Positions 56,401 to 64,000 of a DNA stretch of 64,000 nucleotides are shown here, one piece after another (positions within the stretch are counted from its first letter, which is position 1; every line of letters begins with the position of its first letter). The stretch comes from Thiobacillus sp. GTDB lineage: Bacteria; Pseudomonadota; Gammaproteobacteria; Burkholderiales; Thiobacillaceae. The notes under the pieces were generated by a model. That model was given only the letters and a program-made list of their open reading frames with translations. It had not been told where the DNA came from and did no database searches. The stretch lies in contig JAUYCF010000083.1 in the NCBI GenBank assembly GCA_030692355.1, forward strand, positions 1-64,000, read 5' to 3'. Both the position numbers and the translations under genes were made by a program.

Positions 56401-57942
56401 TTACTCGAATCGCACCAGGGCTTCACCGGTCATTTCAGGGGGCGGCGGCAAACCCATCATTTTCAGCAGGGTCGGGCTGATGTCTTCGAGCGCCCCGGTT
56501 TCCGCCAGCGTGGCCGGGCGCCGTCCCACGTAAATCAGCGGCACCAGGTTCAGGGTATGCGCAGTGTGGGCCTGGCCGGTTTCGGTATCGCGCATCAGTT
56601 CGGCATTGCCGTGGTCGGCGGTCACCAGCACCTCGCCACCACGCGCCAGCTGGGCCTCCACCACCCGGCCAAGGCAGGCGTCCACCGTTTCGATCGCCTT
56701 GATGGCCGCCTGCAGATCACCAGTGTGCCCGACCATATCCGGGTTCGCGTAATTGCAGACTATGACGTCGTATTGCTTGCTGTCGATCGCGGCGGCCAGC
56801 TTTTCGGTCACCTCGAAGGCGCTCATTTCGGGCTTCATGTCGTAGGTGGCGACGTCGGGCGACGGCACCAGCACCCGGTCCTCGCCGGGGAAAGACACTT
56901 CCTCGCCGCCGTTGAAGAAGAAGGTGACGTGCGGGTATTTCTCGGTCTCGGCGATGCGCAGCTGGCGCAGGCCGAGCCTGGCGATGTATTCGCCGAGACC
57001 GTTTTTGATGCGTTCGGGCGGGAACGCCACCGACACGGCAAAGTCGTCGCTGTAGCCGGTCAGCGTGCAATAGGTGGCCAGGCGCGGGGTGACTTCGCGT
57101 TCGAATTCGCTGAAATCGCGCTCGATGAACGGCCGCGACAGCTGGCGCGCACGGTCGGAGCGGAAGTTGAGGAAGATTACCGAATCGCCGTCTTCCATCT
57201 TCACCGGCTTGCCGTCCGGCGGCAGGATCGCCGTCGCCTTGACGAACTCGTCGGTCTCGCCGCGCGCGTAGGCGGCTTCCAGGCCAGCCTGCGGATTCTC
57301 CGCCATGAATTCGGCGTGCCCCTGGGTCAGCAGGTCGTAGGCCGATTTGACCCGCTGCCAGCGACGGTCGCGGTCCATCGCATAGTAGCGGCCGATCATC
57401 GACGCGATGTGGCCGATGCCGGTCTGTTCGATTTTTTCGTTCAGGCGGCGCAAATACACCTCGGCGCTTTTCGGCGGCGTGTCGCGGCCGTCCAGAAACA
57501 CGTGCAGGCACACCTTGTTGAGGCCCTCGCGCGCCGCCAGGTCGAGCAGGGCGTGAAAGTGCGATTCGTGGCTGTGCACCCCTCCGTCCGACAGCAGGCC
57601 CAGCACGTGCAGGGTCTTGCCGTTGTCGCGCGCCAGATGCACCGCATTCAGCAGGGCCGGGTTGGTGTAGAAATAGCCGGACTCGATGGCGCGGTCGATG
57701 CGGGTGAACTCCTGGTACACCACGCGCCCCGCGCCGATGTTCAGGTGCCCCACCTCGGAGTTGCCCATTTGTCCCTTGGGCAGGCCCACCTCGGATTCCG
57801 ACGCATGAATGAGGGTGTGCGGATGATGCTTCCACAAGCGGTCCCAGTTGGGTTTGCTGGCCTGGGCGATTGCATTGTCGGCGCGTTCCGCGCGGCAGCC
57901 AAAGCCGTCGAGGATGATGAGGAGAACCGGCAGGGTCTTCAT
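56401..57942 (-). CDS. gpmI: 2,3-bisphosphoglycerate-independent phosphoglycerate mutase
   Basis: Manganese-dependent iPGM, 513 residues, interconverts 3- and 2-phosphoglycerate. The alkaline-phosphatase-like domain starts LPVLLIILDGFGCRAERADNAI; the catalytic serine is in GQMGNSEVGHLNIGAG. The phosphatase-fold metal ligands include YANPDMVGHTGDLQAA and TADHGNAE near the C-terminus. Upstream of envC and ctpA in the usual gpmI-envC-ctpA order, divergent from the ArsR-type regulator. Confidence 0.97.
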   Translation of the reverse strand: MKTLPVLLIILDGFGCRAERADNAIAQASKPNWDRLWKHHPHTLIHASESEVGLPKGQMGNSEVGHLNIGAGRVVYQEFTRIDRAIESGYFYTNPALLNAVHLARDNGKTLHVLGLLSDGGVHSHESHFHALLDLAAREGLNKVCLHVFLDGRDTPPKSAEVYLRRLNEKIEQTGIGHIASMIGRYYAMDRDRRWQRVKSAYDLLTQGHAEFMAENPQAGLEAAYARGETDEFVKATAILPPDGKPVKMEDGDSVIFLNFRSDRARQLSRPFIERDFSEFEREVTPRLATYCTLTGYSDDFAVSVAFPPERIKNGLGEYIARLGLRQLRIAETEKYPHVTFFFNGGEEVSFPGEDRVLVPSPDVATYDMKPEMSAFEVTEKLAAAIDSKQYDVIVCNYANPDMVGHTGDLQAAIKAIETVDACLGRVVEAQLARGGEVLVTADHGNAELMRDTETGQAHTAHTLNLVPLIYVGRRPATLAETGALEDISPTLLKMMGLPPPPEMTGEALVRFE

Positions 57943-58108
57943 GAAGAAATTTGTATAACCTGACTCGTTTTTGTGGAATTATTTTAATATATGCGTGATT
58001 GCTAATCTATAAGCAAGGCGTAATGTTGCTTCAATAACGCCATGCGCGGCCTGAGTTTCCATCCGGAGCCCGGTCGCATCAGGGTACTACACGAACAGGA
58101 CCGAGGTT

Positions 58109-58438
58109 ATGAATATGGCAGCTGATTGGGACGAAGTGGACCTCATGGACAAGGACGAGCACATCGAGCAGGCCTCGCGTGCGATGAAAGCCATGTCGCA
58201 TCCGCTGCGCCTGAAAATTCTCTGCGTGCTGGGCGACAAGGAAATCAGCGTGCAGGAAATCGTCGACCAGGTCGGCACCTCGCAAAGCAACATCTCGCAG
58301 CATCTGGCCATCCTGCGCGACAAGGGCGTGCTGCGCACCCGCAAGGTCGCCAACCGCGTATTTTACCGCGTCGGCGACACCCGCACGCTCAAATTGCTGA
58401 GCATGATGCGCGACGTGTTCTGCGGCTTCACCAAGTAA
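58109..58438 (+). CDS. ArsR-family regulator with SqrR/BigR-like cysteine pair
   Basis: A 109-residue winged-helix repressor. The DNA-recognition helix lies in SVQEIVDQVGTSQSNISQHLAILRDKGVL and the wing in RKVANRVFYRVGD. It lacks the ELCVCDL metal site of ArsR/CadC. It has just two cysteines, Cys39 in LKILCVLG and Cys105 in DVFCGF, 66 residues apart. That is the same separation as Cys41/Cys107 of SqrR and Cys42/Cys108 of BigR, the redox pair of the persulfide sensors. ATG 58115 (2 residues later) has better ribosome-site spacing and may be the real start. Probable repressor of the next operon. Confidence 0.88.
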   Translation: MNMAADWDEVDLMDKDEHIEQASRAMKAMSHPLRLKILCVLGDKEISVQEIVDQVGTSQSNISQHLAILRDKGVLRTRKVANRVFYRVGDTRTLKLLSMMRDVFCGFTK

Positions 58439-58462
58439 ACGCAACGCACCCCGGCAGCGCCC

Positions 58463-58498
58463 GGCCCGGCTACGCGCAAGCGTACCGGGCCTTTGTTT
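58463..58498 (+). terminator. rho-independent terminator of the ArsR-type regulator
   Basis: GGCCCGG (58463-58469) pairs with CCGGGCC (58485-58491) around an inner TACGC-GCAA-GCGTA stem, followed by TTTGTTT. It separates the regulator transcript from the RND operon. Confidence 0.85.
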
Positions 58499-58559
58499 AT
58501 GGTGCATACTTGAAACAGCCGCGGCGCCGCAATCTGCGTCAGAACCACCACCCAAGCGC

Positions 58560-58591
58560 TTGAATTAAATGCTTAATTAGAATATCCTAAT
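58560..58591 (+). promoter_or_regulatory. promoter overlapped by an AT-rich palindrome, candidate operator
   Basis: TTGAAT (58560-58565) and TATCCT (58583-58588) are 17 bp apart. The perfect inverted repeat ATTAG-AATATC-CTAAT (58576-58591) covers the -10. This suits repression by the upstream ArsR-type regulator. Base composition contrasts sharply with the surrounding GC-rich DNA. Confidence 0.6.
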
Positions 58592-58615
58592 GGACGCTTT
58601 CCTGGAGGTGCCCCT

Positions 58616-59656
58616 GTGCTGAACCCCGCCCGTTTGCTGGCCTGCCTCATCCTCGCATCCCCGTCCGCCTGGGCAGCCCTGCCCTTTGCGATTGCCCCGG
58701 TGAAATACCAGATGGTCGACACCGGCTACTCCACCGAAGCCACCGTCGAGGCCGTCAAGCAATCCACGATCGCGGCGCAGGTGGCGGGGCGCGTGTCGGC
58801 GGTCAACTTCGACGCCGGCGACTACGTCAAGGCAGGCGCGGTCATCGTCCGGCTTTCCGCACAGGAACTGACGGCCGCCGTGGCGGGCAGCCAGGCGCAG
58901 GTGGCGCAGGCCGATGCCACGCTGGCCAATGCCCGCGCCAACTACCAGCGCCAGCAGCAGCTTTTTCAGCAGAAATTCATCAGCCAGGCCGCACTCGACC
59001 GCGCCACCGCCGAGTTCCGCGCCGCCGAGGCGGCGGCGCGCGCGGCGCGCGCCGGCGTCGGCCAGACCGCGGCGGTGAGCGGCTACACCGTGATCACCGC
59101 GCCGTATTCGGGCGTGGTCTCCGCCCGCCACGTGGAAGTGGGCGAAACGGTCGCGCCCGGCACCCCGCTGATGACCGGCTTCGACCCCAAGGACATGCGG
59201 GTGATCGCCAACATCCCGCAGTACAAGATGGCGGAAATCAAGGCATCGCCGCGCGTGGCGGTCGAGATTCCCTCGCTCAACAAGTGGATCGACGCTGCCG
59301 GCGTCACCGTGCTGCCGTCTGCGGATGCAGCCACCCACACGGTCAAGGTACGGATCGACCTGCCGGCCAGCCTGGAAGGCGTCATCCCGGGGATGTATGC
59401 CCGCGCGCATTTTTCGGTGGGCAGCGCACGCAAGCTCACCATCCCGTCGACCGCAGTGGTGCACCGCTCCGAGCTCACCGCGGTATACGTGGTCAAGGAT
59501 GACAGGGTGAGCCTGCGGCAGATCCGCCTCGGCACGCTCAACGGGCGCGGCCAGGTGGAAGTGCTGGCCGGGCTCGATCCGGGTGACGTTATTGCGCTCG
59601 ATCCGGTCAAGGCGGGCATCTACGCCAAAAGCACCGCCAACCAGCCCGCGAAATAA
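58616..59656 (+). CDS. RND efflux periplasmic adaptor subunit
   Basis: Membrane-fusion (adaptor) protein, 346 residues, linking the RND pump to an outer-membrane channel. A signal peptide of about 20 residues leads. The lipoyl domain halves are STIAAQVAGRVSAVNFDAGDYV and YTVITAPYSGVVSARHVEVGETV, flanking an alpha-hairpin rich in Ala/Gln. GTG 58616 has GGAGG 7 bases upstream. First gene after the AT-rich operator; the pump follows 12 bp later. No outer-membrane factor gene lies within the window. Confidence 0.93.
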   Translation: MLNPARLLACLILASPSAWAALPFAIAPVKYQMVDTGYSTEATVEAVKQSTIAAQVAGRVSAVNFDAGDYVKAGAVIVRLSAQELTAAVAGSQAQVAQADATLANARANYQRQQQLFQQKFISQAALDRATAEFRAAEAAARAARAGVGQTAAVSGYTVITAPYSGVVSARHVEVGETVAPGTPLMTGFDPKDMRVIANIPQYKMAEIKASPRVAVEIPSLNKWIDAAGVTVLPSADAATHTVKVRIDLPASLEGVIPGMYARAHFSVGSARKLTIPSTAVVHRSELTAVYVVKDDRVSLRQIRLGTLNGRGQVEVLAGLDPGDVIALDPVKAGIYAKSTANQPAK

Positions 59657-59668
59657 ACGGAGACGCGC

Positions 59669-62600
59669 ATGGGACTCTCCGGACGCACCGCCCGCTTCTT
59701 CCTCACCTCCCAACTCACCCCGCTGATCGCACTGATCGCGGCGCTGCTAGGCCTGTTCGCCATCATGGTCACGCCGCGCGAGGAAGAACCGCAGATCAAC
59801 GTGACCATGGCCAACGTGTTCATCCCCTTCCCCGGCGCTTCGGCACGGGACGTGGAGGCGCTGGTCGCCACCCCCGCCGAGCAGGTGCTGTCGCAGATCG
59901 ACGGCATCGAGCACATCTACTCGGTGTCCAGGCCGGGCATGGCGGTGCTGACGGTGCAGTACCTGGTCGGCCAGGACCGCACCCAGGCGCTGGTGCGGCT
60001 GCACGACACCATCCGGGCCAACCTCGACTGGGTGTCGCCCGAACTCGGCGTCGGCGAACCCATCATCAAGCCGGTCGGCATCGACGACGTGCCGATCGTC
60101 ACCGTGACCCTGTGGACGCGCGACGAGACGCGCGGCGCCTACGAGCTGGAGCAGGTGGCGCACGCCGCGGAAATCGAGCTGAAGCGCATCGCCGGCACCC
60201 GCGAAGTCACCACCCTCGGCGGCCCCGGCCGCGCGGTGCGGGTGCTGATGGACCCCGACCGGATGGCGGCGTTCGACGTGTCGGCGCAGGACATCCGCGC
60301 CGCGCTGCAGGTGTCCAACGCGGCGCAGCCGTCCGGCACGCTGGTGTCGGGCAACCAGGAAATTCTGGTGCAGACCGGCACCTTTCTCAGCGGCGCCGAC
60401 GACGTCAAGCAACTGGTGGTCGGCGTCGCGCAGGGCCGCCCGGTCTACATGACGGATGTGGCCAGCGTCGTCGCCGGGCCCGACCAGCCGGCGCGCTACG
60501 TCTGGCACGCCCCGGGTGCGGGCGGGCCGCACCAGGCCGAGCGAGGGCAGACCTTCCCGGCGGTCACACTGGCCATTTCCAAAAAGCCGGGCGAAAACGC
60601 GGTCGACGTCGCCGAAAAGGTGATCGAGCGGGTCAACTCGCTGCATGGCAGCATCCTGCCCGAGGGGGTCGAGGTCAGCGTCACCCGCAACTACGGCGCA
60701 ACCGCCGACGACAAGGCAAAGAAACTGATCCAGAAGCTGATCTTCGCCACCCTCTCGGTGGTGCTGCTGGTGCTGTTCGCCATCGGCAAACGCGAGGCCT
60801 TGATCGTCGGCGCGGCGGTGCTGCTGACGCTGGCGGCCACGCTGTTTGCCTCGTGGGCGTGGGGCTTCACGCTCAACCGGGTGTCGCTGTTCGCGCTGAT
60901 TTTCTCGATCGGCATCCTGGTCGACGACGCCATCGTGGTGGTGGAGAACATTCACCGCCGCATGGGGCTCGACCACGACGGTCTCGAAGCGATCATTCCA
61001 CGCGCGGTCGACGAGGTGGGCGGCCCGACCATCCTCGCCACCTTCACCGTGATCGCCGCGCTCTTGCCGATGGCCTTCGTCTCCGGCCTGATGGGGCCGT
61101 ACATGAGCCCGATCCCGATCAACGCCTCGATCGGCATGCTGATTTCGCTGGCGATCGCCTTCATCATCACGCCCTGGCTGGCCCTCAGGCTCATCAAGCA
61201 GGCGCCGCACGGCGCCCCCGAAGCGGGCGACAACAAGCTCACCGCCATGTTCCGCAAACGCCTCGCGCCCTTCCTGCACGGCACCAAGGGCCGCGCTGCG
61301 CGCCGCATGCTGTGGCTGGGCATCGGGCTGGCCATCCTCATTTCGGTCGCGCTGCCGGTGGTGCAACTGGTCATCATGAAAATGCTGCCGTTCGACAACA
61401 AGTCTGAATTCCAGATCATCGTCGACCTGCCGGTCGGCACGCCGCTTGAAAAGACCGCCCAGGTGCTCGCTGAAATGGGCGCGGCCGTTGCCGCCACGCC
61501 CGAGGTCACCGACTATCAGGCCTACGCCGGCACCGCGGCGCCGATCAACTTCAACGGCCTGGTGCGGCAGTATTACCTGCGCGCCGGCCCCGAGGTCGGC
61601 GACCTGCAGGTGAACCTGGTCGACAAGAGCGAGCGCGACCGCAAGAGCCACGACATCGCACAGGCGCTCCGCCCGCTGGTCGAGCAAATTGCAAAAAAGC
61701 ACGGCGCCGACGTCAAGGTGGTCGAAGTACCGCCCGGGCCGCCGGTGATGTCGCCCATCGTCGCCGAAATCTACGGCCCCGATTACGACGCGCAGATGCA
61801 GGTTGCCAAGCAGGTGCGCGCGGTGTTCGAGAAGACCGATGGCATCGTCGCCATCGACGACACCGTGGAGAACGACGCCCAGCGCTTCGTGCTGCGCGTG
61901 CTGCGGAACAAGGCGGCGCTGGCGGGGGTGGCGCAGCAGGACATCGTCGCGGCGATGAAGATGGGGCTGGCCGGCGAAAACGTCACCCCCATCCACGGCA
62001 GCGGCGCCAAGTACGAAGTCCCGGTGCGCATCACCCTGCCGCCGGAGCGCCAGAGCGAAATCGGCGAACTGCTCAAGCTCACCGTGCGCGGCAACAACGG
62101 CAATCTGGTGCCGCTGTCCGAGCTGGTGGAAGTGATGCCGAGCGAGCGCGAAAAGACCATCTACCACAAGAACCTGCTGCCCGTGGTGTACGTGCTCGGC
62201 GACACCGGCGGCGTGCTGGATTCGCCGCTGTACGGCCTGTTCGGCATGCGCGGCGAATTGAAGGACATGGCGCTTGAACAGGGCGGCACGCTGTCCGAAT
62301 ATTTCATCCGCCAGCCCGCCGACCCCTACGCCGGCTTCAGCCTGAAGTGGGACGGCGAATGGCAGGTGACCTACGAGACCTTCCGCGACATGGGCCTCGC
62401 CTATGCCTTCGGACTGATGCTGATCTACATCCTGGTGGTGGCGCAGTTCAAGAGCTATCTCACGCCGCTCATCATCATGGCACCGATCCCGCTCACCGTC
62501 ATCGGCGTGATGCCGGGCCACGCCCTGCTCGGCGTCCAGTTCACCGCCACCTCGATGATCGGCATGATCGCGCTGGCCGGCATCATCGTGCGCAACTCCA

Positions 62601-62887
62601 TCCTGCTGGTCGATTTCATCAACCAGCAGGTTGCCGAGGGCATGGACTTCCAGGAAGCCGTCATCCAGGCCGGCGCCACCCGCGCCAAGCCGATCGTACT
62701 GACCGGCGCCGCCGCCATGATGGGGGCATTTTTTATCCTCGACGACCCGATTTTCTCCGGGCTCGCGGTATCCTTGATTTTCGGCATTCTTGTCTCCACC
62801 CTGCTCACGCTGGTGGTGATTCCGGTGCTGTATTACGCAGCCAATTACCGCAAATTTTCTTCCCAACAACAGGAGCTTTACCCATGA
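59669..62887 (+). CDS. RND family efflux permease
   Basis: A 1072-residue resistance-nodulation-division transporter with twelve membrane helices and two large periplasmic loops. The start RTARFFLTSQLTPLIALIAALLGLFA is helix 1, followed by TPREEEPQINV, a pattern common in the family. Proton-relay region: FSIGILVDDAIVVVENIHRR (helix 4). The second half holds GMIALAGIIVRNSILLVDFIN. Proximity to rhodanese and glutaredoxin genes, and the regulator, suggests export of a sulfur-related or thiol-reactive compound; the substrate is inference. Stop overlaps the DUF2892 gene (ATGA). Confidence 0.95.
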   Translation: MGLSGRTARFFLTSQLTPLIALIAALLGLFAIMVTPREEEPQINVTMANVFIPFPGASARDVEALVATPAEQVLSQIDGIEHIYSVSRPGMAVLTVQYLVGQDRTQALVRLHDTIRANLDWVSPELGVGEPIIKPVGIDDVPIVTVTLWTRDETRGAYELEQVAHAAEIELKRIAGTREVTTLGGPGRAVRVLMDPDRMAAFDVSAQDIRAALQVSNAAQPSGTLVSGNQEILVQTGTFLSGADDVKQLVVGVAQGRPVYMTDVASVVAGPDQPARYVWHAPGAGGPHQAERGQTFPAVTLAISKKPGENAVDVAEKVIERVNSLHGSILPEGVEVSVTRNYGATADDKAKKLIQKLIFATLSVVLLVLFAIGKREALIVGAAVLLTLAATLFASWAWGFTLNRVSLFALIFSIGILVDDAIVVVENIHRRMGLDHDGLEAIIPRAVDEVGGPTILATFTVIAALLPMAFVSGLMGPYMSPIPINASIGMLISLAIAFIITPWLALRLIKQAPHGAPEAGDNKLTAMFRKRLAPFLHGTKGRAARRMLWLGIGLAILISVALPVVQLVIMKMLPFDNKSEFQIIVDLPVGTPLEKTAQVLAEMGAAVAATPEVTDYQAYAGTAAPINFNGLVRQYYLRAGPEVGDLQVNLVDKSERDRKSHDIAQALRPLVEQIAKKHGADVKVVEVPPGPPVMSPIVAEIYGPDYDAQMQVAKQVRAVFEKTDGIVAIDDTVENDAQRFVLRVLRNKAALAGVAQQDIVAAMKMGLAGENVTPIHGSGAKYEVPVRITLPPERQSEIGELLKLTVRGNNGNLVPLSELVEVMPSEREKTIYHKNLLPVVYVLGDTGGVLDSPLYGLFGMRGELKDMALEQGGTLSEYFIRQPADPYAGFSLKWDGEWQVTYETFRDMGLAYAFGLMLIYILVVAQFKSYLTPLIIMAPIPLTVIGVMPGHALLGVQFTATSMIGMIALAGIIVRNSILLVDFINQQVAEGMDFQEAVIQAGATRAKPIVLTGAAAMMGAFFILDDPIFSGLAVSLIFGILVSTLLTLVVIPVLYYAANYRKFSSQQQELYP

Positions 62888-63102
62888 CCGTTGAACGCAT
62901 GGTTCGCATCATTGCCGGTTTTTTCATCATGTTGTCGCTGGCGCTGGCGCATTTTTCAGGCAGCGTCGACATGGCCCAGATCTCGTGGCTGTGGTTCACC
63001 GCCTTCGTCGGCTTCAATCTGTTCCAGTCCGGCATTACGCGCTTTTGCCCAATGGACATCATGCTGAAAAAAGCCGGCGTCAAGCCGGGCTGTGGCCTGT
63101 AA
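62884..63102 (+). CDS. DUF2892 small membrane protein (YgaP-like membrane part)
   Basis: A 72-residue DUF2892 protein with two helices (about 7-24 and 34-52) and cysteines at 55 (RFCPMDIML) and 70 (KPGCGL). The RFCP motif is the family mark. In E. coli YgaP this membrane part is fused to a rhodanese; here the rhodanese is the next gene. BigR-type operons also contain DUF2892 proteins. Its start overlaps the RND stop by 4 bp, indicating co-translation. May help sulfane-sulfur transfer at the membrane. Confidence 0.9.
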   Translation: MTVERMVRIIAGFFIMLSLALAHFSGSVDMAQISWLWFTAFVGFNLFQSGITRFCPMDIMLKKAGVKPGCGL

Positions 63103-63114
63103 GCGAGAATATTC

Positions 63115-63531
63115 ATGGACATGCAATTTCTGCAGGACAACTGGATGCTGGTGACGCTGGCAATGTTTTCGGGCGCCATGCTGGCCTGGTCCTTCATCGG
63201 CGGCAGGCTCTCCGGCGTGGAGCAGGCCGATACGCTGAAGGCCACCCGGCTGTATAACGACGACGCGCTGGTGCTCGACGTGCGCGAGGACAAGGAATTT
63301 GCCGCCGGCCATATCCCCAAGGCCAGGCACATTCCGCTCGGCCATCTGACCGGTCGCATCAAGGAGCTCGACAAGTTCAAGGGCAAGCCGGTCCTGGTCA
63401 CCTGCCGCAGCGGCCAACGCTCGGCACGCGCCTGCCGCATGCTGAAAAAAGCCGGTTTTGAAACCGTGTACAACCAGGCGGGCGGCATCATCGCGTGGGA
63501 ACGCGCCAACCTGCCCGTCACCCAGAAATAA
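63115..63531 (+). CDS. membrane-anchored rhodanese-like sulfurtransferase
   Basis: A 138-residue protein with a single N-terminal membrane helix (about 8-30) and one rhodanese domain. DVREDKEFAAGHIPKARHIPLG opens the domain, and the active-site loop CRSGQRS has nucleophile Cys97. It should carry persulfide on that cysteine and pass sulfane sulfur to an acceptor. It follows the DUF2892 gene by 12 bp and precedes glutaredoxin by 11 bp. The pair matches the two halves of YgaP. Confidence 0.95.
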   Translation: MDMQFLQDNWMLVTLAMFSGAMLAWSFIGGRLSGVEQADTLKATRLYNDDALVLDVREDKEFAAGHIPKARHIPLGHLTGRIKELDKFKGKPVLVTCRSGQRSARACRMLKKAGFETVYNQAGGIIAWERANLPVTQK

Positions 63532-63542
63532 GGATCCCTCCC

Positions 63543-63806
63543 ATGTCCAAAGTCGTGATGTACTGCACCGCCGCCTGCCCCTACTGCGTCGCTGCCGAGC
63601 GCCTGCTCAAAAGCCGCGGCGTGACCGAAATCGAAAAGATCCGCATCGACCTCGATCCGGCAAAACAGGACGAAATGATCGCCCGCTCCGGCGGCCGCCG
63701 CAGCGTGCCGCAGGTGTTCATCGGCGACACCCACGTCGGCGGTTTCGACGACACCTCGGCGCTGGATGCCGCCGGCGAACTGGTGCCTCTGCTGGCCCGC
63801 GCTTAA
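63543..63806 (+). CDS. grxC: glutaredoxin 3
   Basis: GrxC, 87 residues, a glutathione-dependent disulfide oxidoreductase. Active site CPYC at 12-15 in VVMYCTAACPYCVAAERLL, then SVPQVFIGDTHVGGFDD with the cis-proline and glutathione-binding residues. ATG 63543 has a GGATC-like weak ribosome site; the earlier start at 63495 adds residues that are not family-like. Position right after the rhodanese suggests reduction of persulfidated or glutathionylated proteins. trxC follows about 85 bp later. Confidence 0.96.
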   Translation: MSKVVMYCTAACPYCVAAERLLKSRGVTEIEKIRIDLDPAKQDEMIARSGGRRSVPQVFIGDTHVGGFDDTSALDAAGELVPLLARA

Positions 63807-63891
63807 ATCCTGTATTGGTTCGCCCGGCGTGCTTGATTTTCTGGCGCGCCGCCCCACCTTGAAGCATGGATGATTCGTTCAAGGAACCCCG

Positions 63892-64000
63892 ATGGAACTT
63901 GCCTGCCCCCACTGTCTCGCCGTCAACCGTGTGCCGGACGAGCGACTGGCCGACGCGCCCAAGTGCGGCAAATGCGGTGCGCTGCTGCTGCCCGGCAAGC
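63892..64000 (+). CDS. trxC: thioredoxin 2, 5' part
   Basis: Start of TrxC, the thioredoxin with an N-terminal zinc finger. The 36 visible residues hold CPHC (5-8) and CGKC (25-28), the four zinc ligands, followed by the GALLLPGK end of this domain. The thioredoxin active site lies beyond the window. AAGGA (63880-63884) is well placed before ATG 63892. Probably continues the thiol/sulfur run behind glutaredoxin, though the 85-bp gap may hold its own promoter. Confidence 0.9.
   Translation, partial: MELACPHCLAVNRVPDERLADAPKCGKCGALLLPGK

Noticed and set aside
59747-62869. Open frame of over 1000 codons antisense to the RND permease, and similar long ones antisense to glyS, the ABC-F gene and rpoD
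   Set aside because: They mirror the third-position GC bias of the sense genes, show His/Arg/Gly-rich low-complexity translations, and the sense frames encode well-known families.

Overview
The window is a dense, GC-rich chromosomal segment that looks like housekeeping DNA from a betaproteobacterium. The evidence is protein signatures plus gene orders typical of that class: pilB-pilC-pilD-coaE-zapD-yacG, rpsP-rimM-trmD-rplS, rpsU-yqeY-dnaG-rpoD and gpmI-envC-ctpA. A sulfur-oxidising relative of Thiobacillus (Nitrosomonadales) is my best guess, based on overall protein style and a probable persulfide-responsive operon. The exact taxon is inference. I see no rRNA, CRISPR array, transposase or prophage. 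No gene-free stretch exceeds 300 bases; the longest gaps are at 13039-13313, 10809-11073 and 8662-8924.

Layout. 1-8661: pdxA (partial) and rsmA, an old-yellow-enzyme oxidoreductase, a DUF4202 protein, gloA, a YgjP-type metallohydrolase, plsC, gmhB and glyS/glyQ. 8925-13038: a PhoX-like lipoprotein and an ABC-F ATPase. 13261-13621: an apparent sigma-54 promoter followed by two tiny, translationally coupled, mutually homologous proteins of no recognised family. 13612-17253: an EnvZ/OmpR-like two-component system, divergent from three small exported proteins, the last of which seems to begin with ATA. 17313-20466: ferredoxin-NADP reductase, RtcB, archease and a lipoprotein. 20579-28249: cca, an NDUFA9-like protein, a lytic transglycosylase, ilvA, rpiA, yacG and zapD. 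28302-35045: coaE (with an in-frame insert), the type IV pilus genes pilD-pilC-pilB, a CNNM/CorC protein and a CcsA/YpjD-like protein.

35132-40029: ffh, the rpsP-rimM-trmD-rplS operon with a clear terminator, ogt and xerD. 40031-44609: an AstE-like/GCS2/AstE-like amide-chemistry cluster, a TauE/SafE permease and folB. 44675-47130: plsY, an unknown membrane protein and tsaD. 47212-51827: the macromolecular synthesis operon rpsU-yqeY-dnaG-rpoD and a CAU tRNA. 51879-57942: slmA, moeB, an unknown protein, ctpA, envC and gpmI.

58109-64000: an ArsR-family regulator whose two cysteines have the spacing of the persulfide sensors SqrR and BigR. Behind an AT-rich palindrome overlapping a candidate promoter follow an RND adaptor and pump, a small DUF2892 membrane protein, a membrane-anchored rhodanese, glutaredoxin 3 and the start of trxC. 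I read this as a probable reactive-sulfur response module joining export to sulfane-sulfur and thiol chemistry.

The observations I rate highest are the sigma-54-linked small-protein pair, the persulfide-sensor/RND/rhodanese operon, the palindrome-rich in-frame insert in coaE, and the AstE-GCS2-AstE cluster.
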